Translations under genes and position numbers: made by a program | Shown: positions 27,290 to 34,996 of the stretch, piece after piece | How the letters are laid out: each line of letters starts with the position of its first letter | Numbering within the stretch: position 1 is the first letter of the stretch | Notes under the pieces: generated by a model | What the model saw: the letters and a program-made list of their open reading frames with translations, nothing else | The model's database searches: none | What the model was told of the DNA's origin: nothing | Assembly (NCBI GenBank): GCA_963835375.1 | Contig: CAWIGB010000032.1 | Coordinates: 62,001-126,000, forward strand | From: Salinisphaera sp963835375 | GTDB taxonomy: Bacteria > Pseudomonadota > Gammaproteobacteria > Nevskiales > Salinisphaeraceae | Length of the DNA stretch: 64,000 nucleotides | Reading direction: 5' to 3'

Positions 27290-28206
27290 GTGGATCGACT
27301 GGAGGCGATGTCGCTACTGATTGCGGTGGCCGAAGAAGGCAATCTCTCGGCTGTGTCCCGGCGAACCGGTGTGCCGTTGTCGACGGTGCATCGCCGGGTC
27401 GGCGATCTCGAAGCGCATCTGGGCAGCCGACTGCTCAATCGTTCGACGCGCCATACGGAACTCACCGAGGCAGGCGCGGCCTATGTTTCGGCGTGCCGAC
27501 GCATTCTCGAACAGGTTGAAGACGCCGAGCGGGCCGTGCGCGGCGAATATGCCGCACCGCGCGGCGAGCTCGTGATGACGGCGCCGATCGTGTTCGGGCG
27601 ATTGCACGTCACCCCGTTGATCGTGGATTTCATGACCCGCGCATCCCGAGATCGATATCCGGCTCGATGCTGGTCGACCGCCTCGTTCATCTCATGGAAG
27701 AACACGTCGATATGGCACTTCGAATCGGCGAACTGGCCGACAGCCGCATGGTGGCCGTGCCAGTGGGACGCATCGGCCGTGTCTGCTGTGCCAGCCCGGC
27801 CTATCTGGAGACCTACGGGCGCCCGGCCCATCCGCGCGAGCTGGCCGGGCATCACTGCATCGCCATGGGAGCGCCGAACGAGCGGCATGCCTGGTCGTTT
27901 GCCGGCGATGGCCAGGACGCTCGGACAAACGATCGAACCCCGCCTGACCATCACCACCGCGGAAGGCACGATCGCGGCCGCCGAACGCGGTGGCGGCATC
28001 ACGCAAGTGTTGTCGTATCAGGTCGCCGACGCGCTCGAAGCCGGGCGGCTCGAGACTTGGTCGAACCGTTCGAGCCCGCGTCGTGGCCGGCCAGCCTGAT
28101 ACACAGCGGGCAATCGCCAATGCCGCAGAAAACGCGAGCCCTGATAGATTTCCTCAAACCGCGGCTTCGCGAACGACTGAACACCCTATCCCCGAGTCGC
28201 CGCTGA
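27290..28206 (+). CDS. LysR family transcriptional regulator (frameshifted)
   Basis: About 300 residues. The helix-turn-helix is clear: MDRLEAMSLLIAVAEEGNLS, AVSRRTGVPLSTVHRRVGDL, LTEAGAAYV. The effector domain is split by at least three indels, near 27640, 27910 and 28075. Its blocks are VDRLVHLMEEHVDMALRIGE, GRIGRVCCASPAYLETYGRP, EPRLTITTAEGTIAAAERGG with ITQVLSYQVADALEAGRL, and TRALIDFLKPRLRERL. It resembles the large CrgA/AaeR-type group. It is divergent from the FMN-binding and hydrolase genes, the likely targets. The 122-base gap is AT-rich but I cannot name an operator. Confidence 0.8.
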
Positions 28207-28530
28207 CACCGCATGAATCCACCGAATGGGGATACGGCCTGCACCTCGCCTCGACTTGGCACGGGCCCCCGATAGGCAACTCCGAAGCCGGCGCCCCGCA
28301 CTCGGCAACCATTGACGGACCGCCGTGTTCCACCAGGCCCATACCGAGATCGACGGCAAACAGACGACCGTGAAGGCCGCTGCAACGAGCGTCACCGATA
28401 GCAGCGAGTGATCGGGCACGTAGATCGCGATCGCAGGCAACCCGATGGCCGAAGCCTTCGGGTTCGCCCACTGGAAAGCCGCGGCCTACACAAAAGCCAT
28501 GGGCCGACCGGCGGCCTGATGCTTCTTTTA
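28190..28530 (-). pseudogene. LysE/RhtB-type exporter remnant
   Basis: C-terminal half of a LysE-family amino-acid exporter. The frame reads AAAFQWANPKASAIGLPAIA, IYVPDHSLLSVTLVAAAFTV and VCLPSISVWAWWNTAVRQWL, matching the second half of the family (the FQWxNPKAW motif and the last helices). Immediately upstream of AAAFQ there is an in-frame TAG (28486-28488) where relatives have Gln, one base away from CAG. No N-terminal half is visible upstream, and the last helix is lost too. It sits 80-100 bases outside the left end of the island at 28641. Confidence 0.65.
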
Positions 28531-28640
28531 AAGATGCAGCTGTGGCGACCTTCAAGGCGAACCAGAGCCGGTAACCAATCGAAAGACCCTAAAGCACGGC
28601 ACGCAAGACCGGATAGGCCTCAAACAGAGGGGGCAAGCGC

Positions 28641-28729
28641 AAACCAACAATAAAGTCCGTCGATTTGCCATCGCCAACCCATTGTTTTCATTAACCCCAT
28701 AAAAGCCGACAAAACGCCCAAAGTCTGTC
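28641..28729 (+). repeat. left end of Tn7-like island, TnsB-like sites
   Basis: Site L1 at 28641-28657 is AAACCAACAATAAAGTC, the exact inverse of the right terminal repeat. Site L2 at 28707-28729 begins CGACAA and ends AAAGTCTGTC, with the same orientation. Spacing of about 65 bases recalls the widely spaced sites of a Tn7 left end. Function is inferred from the sequence match. Confidence 0.6.
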
Positions 28730-28833
28730 CGCCGAAATCGGCCGACAAGTCAATGCGTTACGTGGTCCGCCATTTTCCCAGGCCACCGCGCCTTCACGCC
28801 CCACCAGGCGCTTAACAGACCCGGCACCACGAG

Positions 28834-29100
28834 CTACTCTGCAGGCTCAATGCTTGGCTGCTCTGTGAAGCGGCTCCATAACTCCTCGGAGGCCTGTTCC
28901 GGCGTGAACCGATCTGGCTCATTCCTGGATACCGGCATCGCGACGCTTAAGTACATCTCGTTCTCGTCGGCCGAGACGCGATGGCCTCCATTCTCAGAGC
29001 TCTGGGCAGCGTGTACTCGCGGAGACCAGACCGTGGCCTCCGGTCCATCCGACCACCATGTTGTGCGCGGCGCCCGCACCAGTCGATAACCTTTTCTCAC
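28834..29100 (-). CDS. small hypothetical protein
   Basis: 88 residues from GTG at 29100, with no good ribosome-binding site. The second half (MYLSVAMPVSRNEPDRFTPE, then ASEELWSRFTEQPS) has natural, acidic protein composition; the first half is rich in Arg and Trp. No motif or membrane segment. The true start may be the ATG for MYLSVAMP at about 28960. It lies inside the island beside its left end. I do not recognise it. Confidence 0.3.
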   Translation of the reverse strand: MRKGYRLVRAPRTTWWSDGPEATVWSPRVHAAQSSENGGHRVSADENEMYLSVAMPVSRNEPDRFTPEQASEELWSRFTEQPSIEPAE

Positions 29101-29202
29101 CCGTCCACGGCAACGGGTTAGAACCCGGTTAGAAGCCGTTCACGGCGGAGTGCCGCCAGATTAACGTCAAGCCGTGGCAGGGCTAACAGGCTACGCCCTG
29201 CC

Positions 29203-29728
29203 TTAGGGCCGCCTGAAGCAGAATGGAAAGATGCACCACATCATCGCAGATACTTCCTTGACCGAGGTTGCCGCTCCATAGAAGAGCAGATTTGACATGA
29301 GCCCTTCCTCAAGCAGCCTGCCCATTTGTGAGCCAAGGGCGACTCCAATCTGTCTAAAATAGCCGTTCAATAGGCCGCGTCGCTGGTCAAATACCCTCAG
29401 CAACCCACTCCTCAAAGCCTGCCTCGGGCCTGCGGAAGACGGCTTGCGCTTCTTTGACCGCGCTCGAAACCAGGTCGTAGGTCTTGCCTGCACTTTCCGT
29501 AGTAAATTCTTTGGCCTCCGAGGGTAGCATATGCAGCAGTTGTACGTAAAACCTTAGGACCTCCAATTGCCGCCGGACGTACTTCGGTTCACGCAAGCGG
29601 TTAAGTGCAGTCCGCAATAATTTTTCCGAGGAAGGCGCTTGCGGTTGCGCCCAGGCCGGCGCTCCAACAATCGCTGCCAATAACGGACTCGTCGCTAAGA
29701 CCGCGGTGAGCTTGCGTCGTGTGACCAT
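29203..29728 (-). CDS. secreted helical protein of unknown function (probable frameshift)
   Basis: Starts MVTRRKLTAVLATSPLLAAI and continues to APAWAQPQAPS, a signal peptide with a cleavage site after AWA. The mature part is helical: KLLRTALNRLREPKYVRRQL, EVLRFYVQLLHMLPSEAKEF, TTESAGKTYDLVSSAVKEAQ. This frame stops at 29387, but another continues smoothly with FDQRRGLLNGYFRQIGVALG and SQMGRLLEEGLMSNLLFYGA to 29203. A single indel near 29400 would give about 175 residues. Periplasmic location is inferred. It lies 52 bases downstream of the membrane-protein gene on the same strand, in the island's unknown cluster. Confidence 0.5.
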
Positions 29729-29780
29729 TTCGCGCCCTCCTTTGGCTCCAGTATCTTTCTAGCAAAGGGGCATCTAGGGC

Positions 29781-30184
29781 TCATTTCGTGAGAAGTGAGT
29801 AGTTCCTAAGAGCAAAAACCACAAGCAAGATCACCCCAGAAAAAAATAACCCGAACTGCCACTCAAAAAGCAACCTAGCCTCATCGAATCCGTGTTGCTC
29901 AAGAACGCAATAAAACTCATCTGCACTGTTAATGTTGCCCGGTAGCACCCCCAACATCACGTTTGTGAGCTGTCCATACCCCAAATACATCGCCATTATC
30001 GAGCCGAGCTCCAAAAACATAGCTAAAATAACAAGAACTAACCAACGCACTCGCAGGGTCTGTGTCGGCCCCACGGGATTGCGCACGTACCATCCAATAA
30101 TTGCCACCCCCCCCCGAGTACAGCCAAGGCCCAGGACCCGAGCAAATCGCTCCTGGCCTAGAACGAGTCGAAAAAGGCTTTCAT
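29781..30184 (-). pseudogene. two-helix membrane protein, disrupted twice
   Basis: Reads MKAFFDSF, then an in-frame TAG (30158-30160), then ARSDLLGSWALAVLGG. The frame breaks at a run of nine C (30107-30115) and resumes VAIIGWYVRNPVGPTQTLRV, RWLVLVILAMFLELGSIMAM, a loop with one Cys, and FGLFFSGVILLVVFALRNYS. Three hydrophobic helices are visible in all. A stop plus a homopolymer shift suggests real decay, though either could be an error. It lies between two unknown island genes on the same strand. No family recognised. Confidence 0.5.
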
Positions 30185-30279
30185 TGCTTCTAGCGGCACG
30201 GCCAATCTCTGTTCGCGATGCTATAATGTAAAAATTAGCTTCGAACGTTACTTTTCAATGGGGGCGATTATTTCCCGCT

Positions 30280-30970
30280 TTAAATACCATTAACTTTCAG
30301 ATATTTAATTTTTTTACGCCTTATTCGATAACGGATTGAGAAATAACGTTTGCTCCACTTCATCGATCCGTCCGCTCGATTTCTGCCCCTAGAGTTCAGA
30401 GACAATTCATTGTAGCTTTCCCCTGACTTATTATTTTTTTTAGAATTTAACTTTTTGATTAATTTTTCGGCGCCCATATTCTTTGAGGCACTGGTTCCAA
30501 GCAATTTATAAATTTTACCTGAGCTGCTATCGCGGTAAACAATATATTGCTGAAATAACTTCATGCAATTTTCATACGCTGTTAATTCAGCTAGAGTAAT
30601 ATTTCGGGAAGCTGCCTTGGCTTCGTCATTGGCGTTGCGAATCTGGGAGTCGCAAAGTTCCTGATGGCGGTCGAGCGCATCCTTAATCAAAAACGAACTA
30701 ACGATCTGTTTCACATACTGCGCATTGCTGGACGGCTGAATTACGACGACGGCTGAACCGGGCGGGATGGCCGCGCCTGCGGTGGTAGTGACCAAGCCAC
30801 TTCCCGCTGTGTGAGTAGCCGAGTCAGCAAGTTCGACCTTAGTGTCTTTGGGGATCGTCACATTCAATTTAACGCTCAATGTCTTAAATTTCCGACGTTG
30901 CACCAACTTCTACATCTTTATATTTAGATGCCTTATCGGTAACGCCTTGGATATCCTCAACTGCCTTCAT
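30280..30970 (-). CDS. hypothetical island protein (probable frameshift)
   Basis: AT-rich gene. From the ATG at 30970 the frame reads MKAVEDIQGVTDKASKYKDV, then EVGATSEI and a stop. A shift near 30880 gives KTLSVKLNVTIPKDTKVELA, SGLVTTTAGAAIPPGSAVVV, IQPSSNAQYVKQIVSSFLIK, DALDRHQELCDSQIRNANDE and a Lys/Arg/Asn-rich tail. About 225 residues in total. No signal peptide or known motif. It follows the lipoprotein gene by 74 bases on the same strand, so both may be co-transcribed. Codon use and GC differ sharply from the flanking core genes, suggesting transfer. Confidence 0.45.
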
Positions 30971-31044
30971 CGTCGTGCCGCTGCGGATAATCGGTAGCGT
31001 CGCTATCGTTGTGAAAGAAAAGAATTATGCCGGCCTGGTCATCT

Positions 31045-31762
31045 TTATGGGCGTATCCTGATTAGGACTATCTTTTTGCCCGCACTGTCGTCTATCTGGG
31101 TACCGGACGACACCGTCAGTAGTGTGTTTTGGGGTATAACTACAGACTCATCGGGAGTCAGGAACTGGGCCGTCGAGACCTTACCGCCTGCTGCTATGAC
31201 GACGGGTTTCGATCGGTGCGAGGAGGTCAGTCCCTCGACGGCCAACAACGTCACCATGCCGTCAAAACGATCTGTCTTGGCCTTGTAGTCGCCGGCGTCT
31301 ATGGCGCCGTTCATATAGGCCTCGCATTCGCGATAGAACACATCGCGCAGAATCTGAATCGTGGCGTTACGGACGCCGAGTTCTGTGGCGGCTTCGGACG
31401 AACTGAAAGCGCCTTCGAGCGCCAACTGGTTGGGGATCGGTGATCTGGCCGCTGATCGCAGTTGCTATGACGCTTAACGCATCGGGGCTAGGTTCTGCAC
31501 AGGTGACGGGGGCATGAGTGCCCACAGAGGTCTGATGCGGCGTACCGTTGCCGATCTGCTTGCGGGTCGTCGTCGTGCGTAGGCCGCTTAGAGAAAGAAT
31601 AGCCCGCTGCTTCGCATCGATCAGGACGCCAGAGGCCAGAGGTCCACCGCTCGTTTGCGCCGGCACGCTAAATCGGCGAAAACTCGTGTGTGACGTTGCA
31701 CATCCTGCCAACGCCAAGGGCAGAAGGAACGGTAAGAACGCGAAGCCGTGATACCTGACCAT
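31045..31762 (-). CDS. island lipoprotein of unknown function (one frameshift)
   Basis: MVRYHGFAFLPFLLPLALAG is followed by CATSHTS: a lipoprotein signal with lipobox LAGC. The first frame continues APVTCAEPSPDALSVIATAI to near 31430. A second frame takes up ALEGAFSSSEAATELGVRNA, TIQILRDVFYRECEAYMNGA, IDAGDYKAKTDRFDGMVTLL and ends with KKIVLIRIRP. One indel joins them into about 239 residues. No catalytic motif. An envelope protein is inferred. First gene of the minus-strand cluster in the island; no family I can name. Confidence 0.5.
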
Positions 31763-31875
31763 GAAGATCCTCCATGCCCCGGCGCGCTAATTACTCACAA
31801 TTTAATTTACTACGGAGCGGGCGGCCGTCAATGGGCAGAGGCGTAGCTATGGTCGAGTCGAGCGTAAGCGATCCA

Positions 31876-32079
31876 CTAACCCCATCGTTCACAGGTCGCC
31901 AGGTTCATGGCTAAATCCTGTGCATGCAGGTTCCACGGCAACAAAGCTTCAAAGTCCTCCACCGTGGTAGCCATGGGCAGGCGTTCCAACACAAAGCGCA
32001 GCCAGGCATACGGCTCGTGGCCATTGGCTTTCGCTGTTTCAATCAACGAATAGATGACCGCACTGGCAGGGCTCATACT
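31876..32079 (-). pseudogene. IS66-family transposase C-terminal fragment
   Basis: 66 residues containing SAVIYSLIETAKANGHEPYA, WLRFVLERLPMATTVEDFEA and LLPWNLHAQDLAMN, the C-terminal domain of IS66 transposases. The DDE core and the accessory ORFs are missing, so this is a dead remnant. It lies about 200 bases from the truncated end of the S8 peptidase gene, so the insertion or its loss may have removed that gene's 5' half. The 208 bases between them hold no gene I recognise. Confidence 0.75.
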
Positions 32080-32288
32080 TCATGGCAACTTAACCAGACT
32101 TCTGGGATCGGTGGCGCCGAATGATGTTCCACTTCGACTAGAGTCGGTGAGCATCCTTCCGCCAACCGGCGGGATCCCCCTCACCTTTACGGTGCCGTAA
32201 CCGAACACGCAGTTGGGTTGGTCGAAGCATCTGCTCCCGAACGGCGCCGTTCTCACGCGATGATGACTACGGCTGATGTTTGCGCTGA

Positions 32289-33605
32289 CGGTCTGCCTCA
32301 GAGTGGTCCGCAGCCATAGATCAGCTTGCCGCAGGCACCCTTAGCACAATGGACGAAGAGGGCGCCCCGACAGGGCAGAGATTTTTCATCCTCGCCGCTG
32401 GAAACGTCGGGATCAAGGATTGGGCTGACTATCCCGCAAGCAACGCATTGGCGCCGATCGAGGATCCATCTCAGGCTTGGAATGCATTGACTGTCGGGGC
32501 ATTTACTGAACTTACCGAATGCGATAACGCCAAGTGGCCATCTCTGACTCCCATCGCAAAACATGGAGATCTGTCACCCGCCTCATCGACTTCCGTGTCG
32601 TGGACCCGAAGCCCCTGGCCGTTCAAACCTGATGTTGTCGCAGAAGGTGGCAATGGCAGCATAGACGCGACGGGCCCTACGGATGGCCCCGAAAGTCTTC
32701 GCCTGCTGACAACAGCTCACGATATGACTAGAGCGTTGCTTACGGAGGCCGGCGACACCAGCGCGGCCGCAGCCGAGGTAGCCAGGCTGGCTGCCCACCT
32801 CTCTGCGCGATACCCCGACTATCGTGCTGAGACCATACGGGCGCTGATCGTTCATGGTGCCCAATACACGGATGCTATGCGCGCAGGCATGCCGCTGAAC
32901 CCCGGCCGTAACCAAAAAGAATTTCTGACACGCCGCTTCGGCTTCGGAGCTGTGAGCTTCGAAAACTCTTTGGCATCAGCCTCGCGCCGACCAGTTCTGA
33001 TCGTGGAGGGCGTTTTGCGGCCATATAGAAAGGACGGCTCGAAGGCCAGATTAAACGAGCACAACCTGCATTCACTACCCTGGCCGGCGGAGCAGCTTCT
33101 AGAGCATGGTGATGCGGACGTGCACCTGAAGATCACGCTATCGTACTTCATATTTCCAAACCCGAGTCGTCGGGGCTGGCAAAGCAAGTTCCGTTATCAG
33201 TCACATGGTCTTCGGTTCGCGGCAAAAGGCGCAACAGAGACCACTGAGACTTTTGCCCAGCGGATCAACAAGATCGAGCGAGAAAAGCTCGATACACAGG
33301 AAAGCACACAGGGTATGAGCGACCCCGACCGGGACGGATGGCTTTTGGGGCATCAACTCAGATCACGCGGGTCTATTCACTCCGATGTGTGGTCTGGGTC
33401 AGCTGCTGAGCTTGCTGATAAATCGGAGATAGCTGTCTTTCCAGTTGGCGGCTGGTGGAAGGATTGGGCCGACAGTGAAGGTCAAGACGCTGCTATACGA
33501 TATTCGCTTATTGTCAGCCTTGAGATTGCCGAAGGTGTGGACGTAGACCTATATACGCCAATAGAGGCGGAATTGAGCATTCCTGTGGCTGTGGAAGGTC
33601 AATAG
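32289..33605 (+). CDS. S8 (subtilisin-like) peptidase, IetS-like, N-terminally truncated
   Basis: The open frame from ATG 32349 gives 418 residues, but the homologous sequence continues upstream without a start (SEWSAAIDQLAAGTLST, to an in-frame stop at 32286), which shows truncation. Seen: FFILAAGNVG with the oxyanion Asn19, GDTSAAAAEVARLAAHL with nucleophile Ser138 (numbered from the ATG), and a long C-terminal beta-rich region. The catalytic Asp and His, upstream in subtilases, are missing, so it should be inactive. The architecture resembles IetS, the protease of the IetAS toxin-antitoxin and anti-phage pair; no IetA-type ATPase remains. Confidence 0.65.
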   Translation, partial: RSASEWSAAIDQLAAGTLSTMDEEGAPTGQRFFILAAGNVGIKDWADYPASNALAPIEDPSQAWNALTVGAFTELTECDNAKWPSLTPIAKHGDLSPASSTSVSWTRSPWPFKPDVVAEGGNGSIDATGPTDGPESLRLLTTAHDMTRALLTEAGDTSAAAAEVARLAAHLSARYPDYRAETIRALIVHGAQYTDAMRAGMPLNPGRNQKEFLTRRFGFGAVSFENSLASASRRPVLIVEGVLRPYRKDGSKARLNEHNLHSLPWPAEQLLEHGDADVHLKITLSYFIFPNPSRRGWQSKFRYQSHGLRFAAKGATETTETFAQRINKIEREKLDTQESTQGMSDPDRDGWLLGHQLRSRGSIHSDVWSGSAAELADKSEIAVFPVGGWWKDWADSEGQDAAIRYSLIVSLEIAEGVDVDLYTPIEAELSIPVAVEGQ

Positions 33606-33865
33606 CGACTGGGCGACGGTTCAATCAACGGAGGCTCATCCGAGCAATCGGGACAAACGGGCTTTGCGCCCGATCATCCGACCTTCCTCCGCCATTGAGT
33701 AGCACGCCGCTTTATAGCCATAGTGAGATAAAGGCACTTGCAATCAGCTTCTGACCGAATGCGGCCCAAAGCCGACATCTGCTGCGTCGATTTGGGTGCC
33801 GGAGACTGAAATCCATCTCGTCGCGTTGGGAAATCCTGGGCAATTCGGGCTCGCGCCTGAACTGA

Positions 33866-34531
33866 TTACAGAAGGTCAGAGGCGAGGCGAACAATCTCTC
33901 GGGTATCTGCGACATGTGCGTGATCGATCATCGCGATCTTCTTCCCGATCCCATTGAGAGACGTGCCCACCATTACTCCCTTGATGTTCTCAACGTCGAT
34001 CCAGTAGCGATCGTGAAAGTCCTCCGTGACCACGTCGTTGATCTGGATGCCGGGAACTACCGTGGAAAAGACGTTGTGCATCCCCGGCCGCATGCTCACT
34101 CTCTTGCCATGCGTGATGAGCGTGACCTTTTCTAGCTTGCTGGACATCGACCTGACGATTTTCTCAAGCAACAGCAAGCACTCTGGCTTGTCGTCATAGA
34201 AAAAGGCATCGATGATGAGGAGGTGCTTTACTCCGTCCAACTTGCTCATGATCCCTAGGACGACTGCCTCGATCTCGTCGGTTGTGAAGCCCGGATGCAT
34301 GATTGCATCACAGGTCATGTGGTTATAGAAGAGCGACGACAAGCCGTGGTCGATGATGTGTTGCTGGATGTGCGGGCGAAGCGCACCCAGCGACAGACGG
34401 TAGACGCCAAAGTCGCGGCTTAGATCGCTCTCATAAAACCGCTTGAAGAAATGGCCGATGTTTTCGCCATCCTTTAGGTTCTTGACGCCTACAACAGAGG
34501 CATCGGGCAGGGATGCTTTGAGTTTGTCCAT
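33866..34531 (-). CDS. hypothetical protein with PLD-like HDR...GxSLNGxGKK end
   Basis: 221 residues from the ATG at 34531; 32 extra open codons upstream look unnatural. The centre has VKHLLIIDAFFYDD and LEKVTLITHGKRVSMR. The C-terminal end has DFHDRYWIDVENIKGVMVGT and then SLNGIGKKIAMIDHAHV. The pattern HDR followed by GxSLNxxGKK occurs in phospholipase D-like domains at the C-terminus of several defence and DNA-associated proteins. Function unproven; the N-terminal part may have been lost. It is convergent with the S8 gene. The 260 bases between them (33606-33865) hold no gene I can support. Confidence 0.45.
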   Translation of the reverse strand: MDKLKASLPDASVVGVKNLKDGENIGHFFKRFYESDLSRDFGVYRLSLGALRPHIQQHIIDHGLSSLFYNHMTCDAIMHPGFTTDEIEAVVLGIMSKLDGVKHLLIIDAFFYDDKPECLLLLEKIVRSMSSKLEKVTLITHGKRVSMRPGMHNVFSTVVPGIQINDVVTEDFHDRYWIDVENIKGVMVGTSLNGIGKKIAMIDHAHVADTREIVRLASDLL

Positions 34532-34857
34532 GCTCGAATGGTACCGCTCGATTCGCCACGCTTGCCAGAATGCCGCCTTCTGCCAATGGCGGCTCCTGGC
34601 CGACAGCGGCCGGCACTGGCCCTGCAACGAGGGGTCGCGTCAGCGATCCGATCTCGACCCCGTTCGCGCGACTAGCCGCAACTTCATATAAAGCGCGATC
34701 TGCATTATCGGCTCGTCACGCAAGCAAGTAGTCGGTAAGCGACGGGACCCAACCCTGGGCAAGAGGGGCGCGCTCCCAAGGGATCTATGCGGTGCAATTC
34801 TCAGCACACGGCCGGCGTGAACACGCGGCCCCGCTATGGCACGAAGGAAAAACCTCC
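34532..34857. other. island region without supported gene
   Basis: 326 bases between the PLD-like gene and the right-end repeats. In Tn7 the tnsA gene would begin in this part, but no TnsA-like sequence is seen in any frame. Short open frames lack ribosome-binding sites. It may be the scar of deleted transposition genes. Confidence 0.4.
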
Positions 34858-34970
34858 GCGACAGACTTTAAAAAATTTGTCGGGAAATTCGAGCCCTATT
34901 TAAATCAAAAACTTAGGACCCGATTCTGCGACAGACTTTATTGTTGAAAAACAGACTTTATTGTTGGTTT
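34858..34970 (-). repeat. right end of Tn7-like island, three TnsB-like sites
   Basis: Read inwards from glmS: R1 (34954-34970) is the exact inverse of L1; R2 (34928-34946) is CAACAATAAAGTCTGTCGC in tandem 24 bases further in; R3 (34858-34882) begins CGACAA and ends AAAGTCTGTCGC. Closely packed sites next to glmS recall the Tn7 right end. Confidence 0.62.
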
Positions 34971-34996
34971 TCAGCAGTCCGACGCCCCCAAGAACG

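Larger units (their letters stand above)
28641..34970. mobile_element. decayed Tn7-like island at the glmS attachment site
   Basis: A 6.33-kb, lower-GC segment bounded by a perfect 17-bp inverted repeat (28641-28657 and 34954-34970). The right repeat ends 26 bases after the glmS stop codon, as Tn7 does at attTn7. The repeat core ACAATAAAGTC equals the core of Tn7 TnsB-binding sites, and more such sites lie just inside both ends, all pointing inwards. No TnsA-E genes are visible, so the element is non-autonomous or decayed. The outermost TGT and the 5-bp target duplication expected of Tn7 could not be found, so the exact ends may be eroded. Confidence 0.6.

Noticed and set aside
34861..34970. 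Short direct repeats that could suggest a CRISPR array
   Set aside because: Spacing is irregular (24 and about 70 bases) and the repeats match transposase-binding sites; there are no cas genes.
28630..34980. Search for TGT termini and a 5-bp target duplication at the island ends
   Set aside because: Neither was found next to the 17-bp repeats, so I do not claim exact transposon borders.
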